Shown one piece after another: positions 34,561 through 44,599 of a stretch of 64,000 nucleotides of DNA; position 1 is the stretch's first letter, and every line of letters begins with the position of its first letter. The position numbers and the translations under genes are program-made. The stretch spans positions 124,001 through 188,000 of the forward strand of contig NZ_BCSV01000001.1 of NCBI RefSeq assembly GCF_001571045.1, written 5' to 3'. This DNA comes from Curtobacterium ammoniigenes NBRC 101786 (GTDB lineage: Bacteria; Actinomycetota; Actinomycetes; Actinomycetales; Microbacteriaceae). The notes under the pieces are model-generated. The model did no database searches. It worked only from the letters and a program-made list of their open reading frames with translations, and had not been told where the DNA came from.

Positions 34561-35987
34561 CCCAGGCCGAATCCGCCACCACCGTGGCGCCCCGACTGAC
34601 CCGCGACCGGCTGGTGGCTGCGGGGCGGACCGGTGACGCGCCTCCCGTGCGGATCGTGCATATGGGCCTCGGTGCGTTCCACCGAGCGCACCAGGTCTGG
34701 TACACCGCAGCCGCAGCAGACGGTGACGCATGGGGCATCGCCGCGTTCACGGGACGCTCGCCCCGCACCGCCGACGAATTGCGGCCGCAGGGCGGGGTGT
34801 ACACGCTCATTGAGCGTGGAGCGCACGGGGACACCGCCGGCATCCTCACAAATCTGGTGGAGGCGGCCGACGGCTCCGACGTGCGTCGCTTCGTGGAGCT
34901 GATCGCCTCGCCGGCGACGGTGATCGTCACGCTCACGATCACGGAAGCCGGCTATCGCCTGACGCACGACGCCGAGCCGGATCTCCGCGACCCGGTCGTC
35001 GCGCACGACGTCGAGTTGCTGCGCCGCATTGCGTCCGCTCCGGACAGCGATGACGGACCAGACGGCGAAGCGCCGACGAGCGCCCTCGCGAGGCTGCTGC
35101 TCGGGCTCGCCGCCCGCCGCGCCGCCGGGGCCGGACCGATCGCCCTGGTGTGCTGCGACAACCTGCCGGACAACCGCGCCATGCTCCGCTCGGGCATGAC
35201 CGCGCTCGCGACGCTGATCGACGACGATCTCGCGGCGTGGATCGGGGAGACGGTGTCGTTCGTCGCAACCTCCGTCGACCGGATCACTCCGGGAACGACC
35301 GAAGCGGATCTCGCGGTCGCAACCGAACTCACCGGATTCGCGGACGCCGCGCCCGTCGTGACCGAGCCGTTCCATGACTGGATCCTGTGCGGAGCCTTCC
35401 CGGCGGGCCGTCCGCAGTGGGAGACCGCGGGCGCACGCTTCGTCGACGACATCGAACCGTTCGAGCGCCGCAAACTCTGGCTGCTCAACGCCGCGCACTC
35501 TTACCTCGCCTACGCTGGACCGCTCGTCGGCCACCAGACCGTCGCGGAGGCGATCGCCGACCCCGCACTGCGGGAGGGCGTGGAACGCCTGTGGGATGAG
35601 GCGGCAGCGCACCTTCCCGCAGCGCTCCTCGATCTCGATGCCTATCGCGCCGCGCTCCTCGATCGGTTCGGCAACGCCCGCATCGAGCACCGGCTGGCGC
35701 AGATCGCGATGGAGGGGGTCACGAAGCTCCGCGTCCGCATCGCACCCGTCGCGCTTGCCGAACGCGCCGCCGGCCGGGAGGCCCGTGGTTGCGCCGCCGT
35801 CATCGCCGCCTGGATCACGGCGACCCTCCGCGACGTCGGCGTCGACGCCCACGCCGATACCCTCCGCGAGATCGTGGGCAGTGGGGGCGATGACCAGATC
35901 GAACGGCTGATCGGGGTCGTGGACGCTCGCCTCGCGGCGGATGGAGCATTCGTCGACCTCGTCCGGGATGAGGTCGATGGGTCGTAG
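34557..35987 (+). CDS. uxuB: Fructuronate reductase (mannitol dehydrogenase family)
   Basis: 476 residues. The N-terminal NAD-binding domain begins [20 protein letters not shown], the family signature, and the C-terminal domain has [20 protein letters not shown] with the catalytic Lys/Asn/His region of polyol dehydrogenases. Its position directly after uxaC and before a mannonate dehydratase indicates D-fructuronate to D-mannonate reduction. A tagaturonate reductase role cannot be excluded from sequence alone. A 115-base gap with short tandem repeats follows. Confidence 0.88.
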   Translation: MTQAESATTVAPRLTRDRLVAAGRTGDAPPVRIVHMGLGAFHRAHQVWYTAAAADGDAWGIAAFTGRSPRTADELRPQGGVYTLIERGAHGDTAGILTNLVEAADGSDVRRFVELIASPATVIVTLTITEAGYRLTHDAEPDLRDPVVAHDVELLRRIASAPDSDDGPDGEAPTSALARLLLGLAARRAAGAGPIALVCCDNLPDNRAMLRSGMTALATLIDDDLAAWIGETVSFVATSVDRITPGTTEADLAVATELTGFADAAPVVTEPFHDWILCGAFPAGRPQWETAGARFVDDIEPFERRKLWLLNAAHSYLAYAGPLVGHQTVAEAIADPALREGVERLWDEAAAHLPAALLDLDAYRAALLDRFGNARIEHRLAQIAMEGVTKLRVRIAPVALAERAAGREARGCAAVIAAWITATLRDVGVDAHADTLREIVGSGGDDQIERLIGVVDARLAADGAFVDLVRDEVDGS

Positions 35988-36048
35988 TCGGCCCGGCTGT
36001 TTCCATCCCAACCCACGCCCCTGGTCCGCGCAACAGCGGTCCTCTTGT

Positions 36049-36090
36049 CTCGCTTCTCGTCCCACCTCGCTTCTCGTCCCACCTCGCTTC
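36049..36090 (+). repeat. 17-bp tandem repeat in manD leader
   Basis: CTCGCTTCTCGTCCCAC is repeated exactly at 36049-36065 and 36066-36082, with an 8-base partial third copy to 36090. It lies 12 bases before the manD start and immediately before its AAAGGAG ribosome site. The sequence is pyrimidine-rich and unpaired in simple folding, so it could be a spacer or a protein/sRNA target. Confidence 0.8.
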
Positions 36091-36102
36091 AAAGGAGTAG
36101 CA

Positions 36103-37353
36103 ATGCGCATCACCCAGGCGGAAGTGCTCGTCTCGAGCCCCGGCCGCAACTTCGTCACGCTGCGGATCACGACGGACGACGGGCTCACCGGTCTCGGCGA
36201 CGCCACGCTGAACGGGCGTGAGCTGGCCGTCGCGGCCTACCTCTCCGAGCATGTCGTGCCGCTGCTCATCGGCCGCGATGCGCACCAGATCGAGGACACC
36301 TGGCAGTACCTGTACCGCGGGGCGTACTGGCGCCGCGGACCGGTCACGATGGCGTCGATTGCCGCCGTGGACACCGCTCTCTGGGACATCAAGGCGAAGG
36401 CCGCCGGGATGCCGCTGTACCAGCTGCTCGGCGGTCGGAGCCGCGAGGGGCTCCTCTGCTACGGGCACGCTTCCGGGGTGGACCTGCCGGAGCTGTTCGA
36501 CTCGATCAACGAGCATCTCGAGGAGGGGTACCGCGCCATCCGTGTCCAGACGGGGATTCCGGGACTCCCGTCCGTCTACGGTGTCGCGTCGAGCAAGAAC
36601 GCATCGGCGGGGTCGGACAGCGGCACGGACTCGCGGTACGACTACGAGCCGGCACGCCGGAACGCCGTGCCGGTCGAAGAGACCTGGGACACACGCGCGT
36701 ACCTGCGCCACGCGCCGACCGTGTTCGAGGCGGTCCGCAACGAGTTCGGGCCGGAACTGCCGCTGTTGCACGACGCGCACCACCGGCTCACCCCGATCCA
36801 AGCTGCGAAGCTCGGCAAGTCGCTCGAGCCCTACGACCTGTTCTGGCTCGAGGACGTCACGCCTGCCGAGAACCAGGCCGTGCTCCGCCGTGTTCGCGAG
36901 CACACCACAACGCCGCTGGCTATCGGCGAGGTGTTCAACTCGATCTGGGACTACAAGCAGCTCTTCGAAGAGCAGCTCATCGACTACGTGCGCTCCCCAG
37001 TCACGCACGCGGGCGGCATCACGGCGCTCCGGCGGATCTTCGACTACGCGGCGGTCTACCAGATCAAGTCCGGCGTGCACGGGCCGACCGACGTCTCGCC
37101 CGTCGGACTCGCAGCTGCGGTCCACCTCGGCATCGCGATCCCGAACTTCGGGATCCAGGAGTACATGCAGCACAGTCCGGCCACCCTCGAGGTGTTCCGG
37201 ACCGCGCACACATTCGAAGACGGTCTGCTGAAGCCCGGCGAAGCGCCTGGCCTCGGCGTCGAGTACGACGACGAGGTCGCGGGCTCATTCCCCTACGAGG
37301 CCGCCTACCTGCCCGTCAACCGTCTCCTCGACGGCAGCATGCACGACTGGTGA
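36103..37353 (+). CDS. manD: D-mannonate dehydratase, enolase superfamily (ManD)
   Basis: 416 residues. Metal ligands Asp224 (HDAHH), Glu250 (WLED) and Glu276 (IGEVF) and the catalytic Arg147, Tyr159 and His226 fall where the ManD family has them, with a ~14-residue insertion between Tyr159 and Asp224. The enzyme dehydrates D-mannonate to 2-keto-3-deoxygluconate, so with uxaC and uxuB it completes the D-glucuronate route without a classical UxuA. AAAGGAG precedes the ATG. Its 3' end overlaps the convergent LacI-like gene by 69 bases. Some relatives are poor mannonate dehydratases, so activity rests on context. Confidence 0.87.
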   Translation: MRITQAEVLVSSPGRNFVTLRITTDDGLTGLGDATLNGRELAVAAYLSEHVVPLLIGRDAHQIEDTWQYLYRGAYWRRGPVTMASIAAVDTALWDIKAKAAGMPLYQLLGGRSREGLLCYGHASGVDLPELFDSINEHLEEGYRAIRVQTGIPGLPSVYGVASSKNASAGSDSGTDSRYDYEPARRNAVPVEETWDTRAYLRHAPTVFEAVRNEFGPELPLLHDAHHRLTPIQAAKLGKSLEPYDLFWLEDVTPAENQAVLRRVREHTTTPLAIGEVFNSIWDYKQLFEEQLIDYVRSPVTHAGGITALRRIFDYAAVYQIKSGVHGPTDVSPVGLAAAVHLGIAIPNFGIQEYMQHSPATLEVFRTAHTFEDGLLKPGEAPGLGVEYDDEVAGSFPYEAAYLPVNRLLDGSMHDW

Positions 37354-38202
37354 TCCCGCGCTGGCCGGCCCGGTCGACCCGCGGACGACGAACACGGGAG
37401 GATCCGCGACGAGCGGTCCCGGATCCTCCCCGTCGAGAATAGCCAAGATGGCACGAGCGGCCTGCAGACCACGTCCGTGGATGTCGTGGCTCATCGCCGA
37501 GAGCGGCGGCGTGGCGAGGCGGCAATACTGCGAGTCGTCCCACGCGATCAAGGAAAGTTCCTCCGGAACGCTCACCCCGCGTGTGCGCGCCGCATCGAGC
37601 CCAGCGATCGCCATCGCATCGTTGTCGTAGATCACCGCCGTCGGCGACTCGGGACGGGCGAGCAGCGCTAGCGTAAGGTCTCGCCCGCGCTCCGCCGTGT
37701 AGTCGCCCTCTTCGATCATCGCGACGACACCGAATCGCTGCGCTGCGTCGAGCAGCCCTCGCGTTCGTTCCTGGGTGTGGACGAATGCCGCAGGCCCCGA
37801 AACACGGCCGATCCGTCGATGACCGAGCGCGACCAGCCGCTCGACCGCATCCACCATCGGCGTGTATCCGTCGGTGCGAATCGCGGGCATGGTCACATCG
37901 GGTCCGGGCTCGCCGAGGATGATGCCCGGCAGTCCGATCGCAGCGAGCATCGCGGGTCGCGGGTCGTTCGGCACGAGGTCGATCATCACGGAGGCGCGTA
38001 CCGCGTTCGTCGCGACCCACCGCCGGTAGGTCTCCATTTCACGGTTCATCGAGTCGACGACTTGCAGCAACACCTGCATGCCGCGCTCAGCGAGCACCTC
38101 CTCGAGACCGGAGATGAGTTCGCTGTAGAACGCTTCGGCAGCGAGCTGGCGCGCCGACCGCCGGAGGACGAGCCCGATGGCGGTGGCGGTGTCGGTCATC
38201 AC
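37285..38202 (-). CDS. LacI-type ligand-binding protein lacking a DNA-binding domain
   Basis: 305 residues. It begins at the point where a LacI ligand domain normally starts ([30 protein letters not shown]) and continues through the family pattern ([15 protein letters not shown] ... [30 protein letters not shown] ... [10 protein letters not shown]). The usual ~55-residue helix-turn-helix and hinge are absent. Only 12 bases separate it from the beta-mannosidase stop, leaving no room for a hidden N-terminus. The start is GTG-ATG (38202 or 38199). It is the last gene of the mannosidase/transporter operon. It may be a sugar sensor acting by protein contact, or a decayed regulator; the intact frame argues for function. 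The last ~30 residues extend beyond the family end and overlap manD. Confidence 0.8.
   Translation of the reverse strand: MMTDTATAIGLVLRRSARQLAAEAFYSELISGLEEVLAERGMQVLLQVVDSMNREMETYRRWVATNAVRASVMIDLVPNDPRPAMLAAIGLPGIILGEPGPDVTMPAIRTDGYTPMVDAVERLVALGHRRIGRVSGPAAFVHTQERTRGLLDAAQRFGVVAMIEEGDYTAERGRDLTLALLARPESPTAVIYDNDAMAIAGLDAARTRGVSVPEELSLIAWDDSQYCRLATPPLSAMSHDIHGRGLQAARAILAILDGEDPGPLVADPPVFVVRGSTGPASAGSPVVHAAVEETVDGQVGGLVGE
37396..37430. terminator. Hairpin between convergent manD and LacI-like genes
   Basis: GGGAGGATCCG (37396-37406) pairs perfectly with CGGATCCTCCC (37420-37430) across 13 bases. It lies 43 bases after the manD stop but inside the 3' coding part of the LacI-like gene. It could terminate the manD transcript; the repeated Asp-Pro codons it encodes may also explain it by chance. 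Confidence 0.45.
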
Positions 38203-38214
38203 TGTCCGATCGGG

Positions 38215-40767
38215 TCAGGCGAAGGTTCGCGCGCGGAGCGCATTCGCGCTCTGCAGGACGGGCGGCACGGTGAGCATCGCCGGGTCCTCGATACCGTCGG
38301 ATCGGACCGAGAACCGTGCCGACTGCCCGGCGAGCAGCGTGACGAGACCCTGGTCCACCGTCGCCGTCGGATCCACACGATCCACCTGGAGGAAGAGGTC
38401 GCGTGCGTAGGAACGCGCGGTCACGGTGACAGCGTAACCGTCCTCGGTGCGAACGACACTCGCCTCGATCGGGTCCGGGTCGAGCGCCTGGTCTGCGATC
38501 TCCGATGGATTCCAGATGGCGGGTGCCCAGGTGGCTGCGCCGTCGTCCGGCTCGGCGACGAGGATCTCGCGGGACGGGTCGATGAACCTGCTCAGGTGGT
38601 CCGGGATGATCAGGCTGGCGACGCCACGGGCGTCGACGGCGGCCCGCTCGGTGGAGACCGCCAATGCCGTGCCATCGACTCGCATACGCCGGAACGTGAT
38701 CGTGCCGGACCAGGCTTCAGCGGTGTCATTCACGAGAACAAGGGCGAGCACGTCCAGTTCCGGCGCGACACCCTCGAACGCTGCTGCACGAGCTGCCTCA
38801 GATGATCGCGGCTGAATCGTCGCGAGGCGGGGTGCGTACGCCGTACGCATGGCATACCAGAGCGGCTTGCGGTGCTCGTCGAAATCGACGGCGGCCCACG
38901 AGACCACGGGCCAGTTGTCGTTGAGTTGCCACAGGATCGTGCCCGTGTTGTGCGGCGTCAGCGACCGAAAATGCTCCACGCCGAAACGGATCGCATGGGC
39001 CTGGTTCAGCTGGGTCGCCCAGTGCCAGTCGTCGATCGTCGTCGGCGCCGGCAGATGCCCCGTGAGCCCTCGGTCCAGCTTCTCGTTGCCCCGACTGGCC
39101 TTCTGATGAACGAGCATCTCGTGGCCGTACGGATCGAGTGGTTCGTCATGGACGACACGCGTCAGCGTCGACCATGCCGGCGGCCCTTGGAACCCGAACT
39201 CGGAGACGAACCGTGGCGCGTAGTCACGGTAGGCGCGATAGTCCTCTCGGTTCCACACGTCCCAGATGTGCATGGTGCCATTGCGCTCGTCGTTCGGGTG
39301 CAGATACTCACCGAAGCTGTAGGGCGAGGCTGGGGAGTACGCACGCGTCGGATCGAGTTCGGCCAGCAATGCCGGGAACAGCTGACGGTAGTAGCCGTCG
39401 CCCCACGTCCGTCCCGCCAAGAGCGCCGGCCATCCCCAGTCCGCGTATCCCCAGATGTTCTCGTTGTTGCCGTTCCACACGATGAGGGACGGGTGTGATG
39501 ACAACCGCGTGATCTGTTCGCGCGCTTCGGCCTCGACCTCCGCCGCGAGGTGCGCTTCTTCCGAGTACGCGGCACACGCGAACAGGAAGTCCTGCCAGAC
39601 GAGCAGGCCCAGCTCGTCTGCAAGCTCATAGAAGTCATCGGATTCGTAGATCCCGCCACCCCAGACCCGAATGAGGTTGACATGCGCGTCGGTCGCGTCT
39701 CGCAACCGTCGCGCGTAGCGGCCACGCGAGATCTCGGTCAGGAACGCGTGGTCGGGAATCCAGTTGACACCTCGGATCAGAATCGCCGCACCGTTCACAT
39801 GGACGGCGAACGGCCGACCGGCGTCATCCGGTGCCGTGTCGATACGCACCGTTCGGAAGCCGACCCGACCCGACCAGCCGGGCGCAGCCTCCTGACCGTT
39901 GACGACGACAGAAGCCGCGACCTCGTACAGCGGCTGGTCGCCGTGGCCGATCGGCCACCACCGCGCAACGTCGGCGATACGGAGGGTTGCTTCCCCCTTC
40001 GTCATTGTGGCCGGAATCGAGGTGTGCACGGATTCGTTCGCTCCATTGCCGGAGGCGCGCACGGTGACCATGGCGTCGGTGGCCGTTGCAGCGCCGTCCC
40101 GTTCGATCTCGACGTGAGCGGTGAGTACACCCGTCCCGTTGTCGGCGACGTCGACGAGCGGGCGGACGGCTGCGACGCGCGCCCCCGACCACGAGTCGAT
40201 TCCGATCGGCTGCCAGATGCCGACGCCGGCCACGTCGATACCCCAGTCCCACCCGAAGTGCGAGGCGGTCTTCCGGAGCTGGTTGTAGGGGTGATGGTTG
40301 ACCCGGGGGAGGGCGCCGTACCGGTCGGCTCGAGCATTCACCGCGGGCACCGGGGCCGCGAACTCGACGACGAGGTGGTTCGCACCGTCGATGAGGAGAT
40401 CGGCGACCGACCACCGGTACGACCGGTGCTGGTTCTCCGTTCGCGCGACCTCGGTGCCATTGAGCATCACCGTCGCGAGCGTGTCCAGCCCGAACGCGAC
40501 GAGATCATGCCGGGTGCTCCCGTCATCGTGCCATTCGAACGTCGTCGCATACCGCCATGACGTGTCACCGATCCACTGCTGCGCGGCTTCGTTGTCTCCG
40601 TCGAAGGGGTCCGCGATGCACCCGGCGCGGAGGAGGTCGGTGTGGATGACACCCGGCACCTGCGCATCGATCGGAGCGTCGAGGAGACCGGACGGCACTG
40701 GTCCGTCGATCGGCTCGACCGTCCAGCCGTCGGCGATCGGCGTGAACGTGGGAGGGGTGAACGTCAT
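38215..40767 (-). CDS. Beta-mannosidase (glycoside hydrolase family 2)
   Basis: 850 residues, normal for GH2 beta-mannosidases. The N-terminal sugar-binding domain has FGWDWGIDVAGVGIWQPIGI, the central TIM barrel begins IRGVNWIPDHAFL, the acid/base Glu436 lies in WNGNNENIWGY, and the nucleophile Glu523 in FVSEFGFQGP. There is no signal peptide, so it acts in the cytoplasm on imported manno-oligosaccharides or N-glycan/glucomannan fragments. It follows the ABC importer genes in the same direction, 60 bases after the last ATPase gene, which ties it to that importer. The ATG at 40767 starts the conserved N-terminus. Confidence 0.92.
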   Translation of the reverse strand: MTFTPPTFTPIADGWTVEPIDGPVPSGLLDAPIDAQVPGVIHTDLLRAGCIADPFDGDNEAAQQWIGDTSWRYATTFEWHDDGSTRHDLVAFGLDTLATVMLNGTEVARTENQHRSYRWSVADLLIDGANHLVVEFAAPVPAVNARADRYGALPRVNHHPYNQLRKTASHFGWDWGIDVAGVGIWQPIGIDSWSGARVAAVRPLVDVADNGTGVLTAHVEIERDGAATATDAMVTVRASGNGANESVHTSIPATMTKGEATLRIADVARWWPIGHGDQPLYEVAASVVVNGQEAAPGWSGRVGFRTVRIDTAPDDAGRPFAVHVNGAAILIRGVNWIPDHAFLTEISRGRYARRLRDATDAHVNLIRVWGGGIYESDDFYELADELGLLVWQDFLFACAAYSEEAHLAAEVEAEAREQITRLSSHPSLIVWNGNNENIWGYADWGWPALLAGRTWGDGYYRQLFPALLAELDPTRAYSPASPYSFGEYLHPNDERNGTMHIWDVWNREDYRAYRDYAPRFVSEFGFQGPPAWSTLTRVVHDEPLDPYGHEMLVHQKASRGNEKLDRGLTGHLPAPTTIDDWHWATQLNQAHAIRFGVEHFRSLTPHNTGTILWQLNDNWPVVSWAAVDFDEHRKPLWYAMRTAYAPRLATIQPRSSEAARAAAFEGVAPELDVLALVLVNDTAEAWSGTITFRRMRVDGTALAVSTERAAVDARGVASLIIPDHLSRFIDPSREILVAEPDDGAATWAPAIWNPSEIADQALDPDPIEASVVRTEDGYAVTVTARSYARDLFLQVDRVDPTATVDQGLVTLLAGQSARFSVRSDGIEDPAMLTVPPVLQSANALRARTFA

Positions 40768-40827
40768 GAGTGTCTTTCTGAGCGAAACGAATGAGCGACG
40801 GCGAAGCGCGCGGAGCAATGGCCCCGG

Positions 40828-41640
40828 TCAGACTCCGGCGATCTGCTTGAGGCGAAGTTCGGGGTTCGGGGCTGCCGCAGCCAGCTTCTTGGTGTACTCA
40901 TGCTGCGGGTTGAGGATCACGTCGTCTGCGGGGCCTCGCTCGACGATCTCGCCCTTGTACATCACGAGGATCTCGTCGCTGAAGTGCCGCGCAGTCGCGA
41001 GGTCGTGCGTGATGTACAGCACGCCGAGGTTGTCCTCGCGCTGCAGCTCCGCAAGGAGGTTCAGGATCCCGAGCCTGATCGACACGTCGAGCATTGACAC
41101 GGGCTCGTCCGCGATGAGCATGGTGGGTTCTGGGGCGAGCGCGCGAGCGATCGCGACGCGCTGTCGCTGCCCGCCCGACAGTTCGTGCGGATGCTTGGCA
41201 GCGATCTCTGCGGCCGGAGCGAGTCGAACGCGCTCGAGCAGCTGCCGGACTCCCGCCTCGATCTCCGCCGAGCCGCGCGCCCGACCATGCAGAGCGAGCG
41301 GGCGCGCAAGATGATGCGCAACGGAGTGGTACGGGTTCAGCGACGCGAACGGGTCCTGAAACACCATTTGCACGTTGTGCCGATAGTCGCGCAGACCCGC
41401 ACCGTGACGCTTGACCGGTGCGCCGTCGAGCAGGATCTGGCCTGACGACGGACGCTCGAGTTGGAGCAACAGCTTGGCGATCGTCGACTTGCCGGAGCCC
41501 GACTGCCCGACAAGTGCGACCGTCTTTCCCGACTCCAGGGTGAAGTTCACGTCGTTGACGGCAAACAGCTTGCCCGACTGTCCGCGCTTGCCACGAATGT
41601 GGTAGGCCTTCGTCACGTTGCGGAACTCGAGCGTGCTCAT
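40828..41640 (-). CDS. Oligopeptide/oligosaccharide ABC importer ATPase (DppF-like)
   Basis: 270 residues. Walker A is GQSGSGKST, the ABC signature LSGGQRQRVAIARAL, and Walker B MLIADEP. The C-terminal NPQHEYTKKLAAAAP stretch is typical of the OppF/DppF subfamily. It forms the ATPase pair with the product of the gene upstream, whose stop overlaps its ATG (41637-41640). Association with beta-mannosidase suggests oligosaccharide rather than peptide uptake. Confidence 0.93.
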   Translation of the reverse strand: MSTLEFRNVTKAYHIRGKRGQSGKLFAVNDVNFTLESGKTVALVGQSGSGKSTIAKLLLQLERPSSGQILLDGAPVKRHGAGLRDYRHNVQMVFQDPFASLNPYHSVAHHLARPLALHGRARGSAEIEAGVRQLLERVRLAPAAEIAAKHPHELSGGQRQRVAIARALAPEPTMLIADEPVSMLDVSIRLGILNLLAELQREDNLGVLYITHDLATARHFSDEILVMYKGEIVERGPADDVILNPQHEYTKKLAAAAPNPELRLKQIAGV

Positions 41641-42563
41641 GCGACAACCGCCCTCTCAGTGCTTTCGGCGAGACGATCGTCGGAGACTCCGGTTCGGATG
41701 AAGTCCCCTCGCTCGCCGGTCAACGACGGGAACGATGCGAGCAGGCGCTTCGTGTAGTCGTTCTGGGGATTCGTGTACAACTCGTACGCATCGTTCAATT
41801 CCACGATCTCGCCCGCCTTCATCACCGCGATGCGGTCGCTGATCTCGAGCAGGAGCGGGAGATCGTGCGTGATGAAGATCACCGCGAAGCCGAGTTCCGC
41901 ACGCAGTCGGGTGATCTCGTCCAAGATCTCCCGCTGAACGACGACGTCGAGCGCGGTGGTCGGCTCGTCCATGATCATGACCTGGGGGTCGAGCGCCATC
42001 GCCATGGCGATCATGACGCGCTGACGCATTCCGCCGGACAGTTCATGTGGGAAGGACTTGAGCCGTGACCGGTCGACCCCCACGCGCTCGAGCAGGTCTC
42101 CACACCGCTGCACACGCTCACCCCGTGACATGTCCGGGCGGTGCGTGGTGAAGACGTCCTCGAGTTGAGCTTGAATGCTGATCACCGGATTGAGCGAGTT
42201 CATCGCGCCCTGGAAGACCATGGAGATCTTGTCCCAGCGGAACTGCCGGAGATCCTCGCCGGACAGGCTCGACATATCGACCGACCACCCCTCGCGGGAA
42301 TGGAACTGCGCGCGACCGGTGGTGATCAGCGCCGGTGGCTTGAGCAGCCGGGTCACGCCGTACGCGAGCGTCGACTTCCCACATCCGGACTCACCCGCAA
42401 GACCGAGGATCTCGCCCCGGCCGAGGGTCAGGCTGACGTGCTTGACCGCGTGTGTGGTCACCTGACCGACGTAGTCGACGCTGAAGTCGTCGACGGTCAC
42501 GACCGGGTCGGCCTCGTGCCGTTCAACTCGCCCTGACTCGCCAGATGGGATGGTGCCGCTCAT
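41637..42563 (-). CDS. Oligopeptide/oligosaccharide ABC importer ATPase (DppD-like)
   Basis: 308 residues. Walker A GESGCGKST, signature LSGGMRQRVMIAMAM, Walker B VMIMDEPTTALD, and the OppD-type C-terminus NPQNDYTKRLLASFPSL are all visible. A longer frame exists upstream, but the ATG at 42563 overlaps the permease stop (ATGA) and gives the right length. It is the second motor subunit of the importer. Confidence 0.93.
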   Translation of the reverse strand: MSGTIPSGESGRVERHEADPVVTVDDFSVDYVGQVTTHAVKHVSLTLGRGEILGLAGESGCGKSTLAYGVTRLLKPPALITTGRAQFHSREGWSVDMSSLSGEDLRQFRWDKISMVFQGAMNSLNPVISIQAQLEDVFTTHRPDMSRGERVQRCGDLLERVGVDRSRLKSFPHELSGGMRQRVMIAMAMALDPQVMIMDEPTTALDVVVQREILDEITRLRAELGFAVIFITHDLPLLLEISDRIAVMKAGEIVELNDAYELYTNPQNDYTKRLLASFPSLTGERGDFIRTGVSDDRLAESTERAVVA

Positions 42564-43537
42564 TTCACGCCCTCCTCTTCGAGCTGTTTGATCTGCGCCG
42601 GGGTCAGGCCCCACTTCTTGCGCTGCGCCCGGGTCGAGTTCCGGAGCTTCGGGTTGATGATCTCGTCGATCGAGAAGTTGATGAGCGACAGCGCGCAGCC
42701 GAACAGCGCGATCATGAGGCCTGGTGGGACGAACCACCACCACGCCCCCTGCGTCAGCGCGAGGTCGTTGTACGCCTGGAACAGGATCGTGCCGAGGGTG
42801 AATGTGTTGCTCGCCCCGAGACCGAGGAACGACAGCCCGGCTTCGCCGAGGATCGCGAAGATGATCGCGAACACGAATTGGCTCGCCATCACCGGGATCA
42901 GGTTCGGCAGGATCTCGACCACGAGGATCCGCCACGCGCGCTCGCCCGAGACGCGAGATGCCGAGACGTAGTCGCGATTGCGGATGCTGAGCGTCACCGC
43001 GCGCAGGACGCGAGCCGATCCAGCCCAACTCGTGACCGCGAGGACGACCGCGATGAGGAAAATGCCGCGGTGCGCAACCGGCACGTAGTTGCCGATGACA
43101 ATCGTGAGCGGAAGACCCGGGATCACGAGCACGACGTTCGTGAACAGCGCGATGGAGTCGTCCAGTGCGCCCCCGATGTACGCGGCGACGATGCCGAACA
43201 GCCCCGACAGGATGGTGGCGAGGATGCCGACCGCGAAGCCGATGATGAGCGAGCCTCGCGTGCCCCATGCGATCTGCGACCACACGTCCTGCCCGGTCTG
43301 CGTCGTCCCGAGGATGTGACCAGCGGTGCCAGGCGGAGCGAACGCGAGTGTGCTGATGGCGTTCGGGTCGCCGACGATGAATGGGCCGACGATCGCCCAG
43401 AGCACGATCACGCCGGCGAGTGTGAGCCCGACGATGAGCTTCGGTGAACGGCTCGGAAGGAGCGCGGCGATGCTCCGTCGCCGACCTGCGGGCGCGGCGA
43501 CGGGAACCGGCTCGTCAATGGGAATGGTCGATGCCAT
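42560..43537 (-). CDS. ABC importer permease (DppC-like)
   Basis: 325 residues with six hydrophobic segments, an N-terminal OppC-type leader region, and the EAA loop YVSASRVSGERAWRILVVEILPNL. The segment GHILGTTQTGQDVWSQIAWGTRGSLIIG is characteristic of DppC/OppC permeases (usually LGTDxxGRDvxSRllyGxRxSL). GGAAAGGA lies before the ATG at 43537. It pairs with the DppB-like permease encoded 20 bases upstream. Confidence 0.92.
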   Translation of the reverse strand: MASTIPIDEPVPVAAPAGRRRSIAALLPSRSPKLIVGLTLAGVIVLWAIVGPFIVGDPNAISTLAFAPPGTAGHILGTTQTGQDVWSQIAWGTRGSLIIGFAVGILATILSGLFGIVAAYIGGALDDSIALFTNVVLVIPGLPLTIVIGNYVPVAHRGIFLIAVVLAVTSWAGSARVLRAVTLSIRNRDYVSASRVSGERAWRILVVEILPNLIPVMASQFVFAIIFAILGEAGLSFLGLGASNTFTLGTILFQAYNDLALTQGAWWWFVPPGLMIALFGCALSLINFSIDEIINPKLRNSTRAQRKKWGLTPAQIKQLEEEGVK

Positions 43538-43557
43538 GCGTGATCGTTCCTTTCCAC

Positions 43558-44553
43558 TCACGCCCGCGCCCGCGTGCGCGGGTCGATGAGGCCGTAGAGC
43601 AGGTCGACGAGGAGGTTCGCGGCGAGTACGGACAGCGAGATGACGAGGAAGATGCCCTGCATGAGCGCGTAGTCGTCGTTCGAGACCGCGGTCCAGAGCA
43701 GCTGCCCGATGCCCGGATAGCTGAACACCTGCTCCGTCACGATTGATCCGGCCACGACGAAGCCGAGCGAGATCGCGAAGCCGGACAACGACGGAAGCAC
43801 CGCGTTGCGGGCTGCATAGGTCATCCGCACACGTCGGGGCTTCAGTCCCTTCGCCTCGGCGGTCACGATGTAGTCCTCCGACAGCGTCGCGACCATCATG
43901 TTGCGCATCCCGAGCATCCAGCCCCCGATCGATGACAGAACGATGGTCAGTGCGGGGAGGAACCCGTAGTAGAGCACGCTTCCCAGGAACTGCAGACTGA
44001 ATCCGGGAACGATGCCGGCGTTGACGTTGTAGCCGCCGGCGTATGGGAAGAGTGCGACGACGCGCGTCAGGACGAGGACCAGAATGAGCGCGAGCCAGAA
44101 GTACGGCACGGCCTGGAACATCGTCGTGACGGGGATGAGATTGTCGAGCCAGGAGCCTCGGCGCCACCCGGCGAACGTTCCGAGGCCGATGCCGAGCAGG
44201 AACGAGATGATCGTCGAGAGCCCGATGAGGGCGATCGTCCACGGCAACGCCTGGCCGATCACGGTGGTCACGCTCTCAGGGAAGTCGACCACCGATACCC
44301 CGAGATTGCCGTGCGCCAGGTTCGCCAGGTAGGCGCCGTACTGCTGCAGCCAGTTGCCGCTTCCGCCCTGACCGAGGGCGATCGCGAGGGCTTGCCGGGT
44401 CTGCGGCGTGACGGGCTGACCCGCCGCACCCATTTTGGCGATGAGGATATCGACCGGGTTGCCGGGCATCAGTCGAGGGATCAGGAAGTTCAGCGTCAGC
44501 GCGGCCCAGAGGGCGACGACATAGAAGCCGATCTTCTGCAGGTAGAACCGCAT
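43558..44553 (-). CDS. ABC importer permease (DppB-like)
   Basis: 331 residues with six hydrophobic segments. The N-terminal FYLQKIGFYVVALWAALTLNFLIPRLMPGNPVD and the loop YIVTAEAKGLKPRRVRMTYAARNAVLPSL are classic DppB features. It forms the membrane channel with the DppC-like protein. It follows the solute-binding gene after a perfect hairpin. Confidence 0.92.
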   Translation of the reverse strand: MRFYLQKIGFYVVALWAALTLNFLIPRLMPGNPVDILIAKMGAAGQPVTPQTRQALAIALGQGGSGNWLQQYGAYLANLAHGNLGVSVVDFPESVTTVIGQALPWTIALIGLSTIISFLLGIGLGTFAGWRRGSWLDNLIPVTTMFQAVPYFWLALILVLVLTRVVALFPYAGGYNVNAGIVPGFSLQFLGSVLYYGFLPALTIVLSSIGGWMLGMRNMMVATLSEDYIVTAEAKGLKPRRVRMTYAARNAVLPSLSGFAISLGFVVAGSIVTEQVFSYPGIGQLLWTAVSNDDYALMQGIFLVISLSVLAANLLVDLLYGLIDPRTRARA

Positions 44554-44599
44554 CGTTCTGCTTTCCGTGAGTCTTCAGTCGGGGGGTGGCGGGCCGGAG

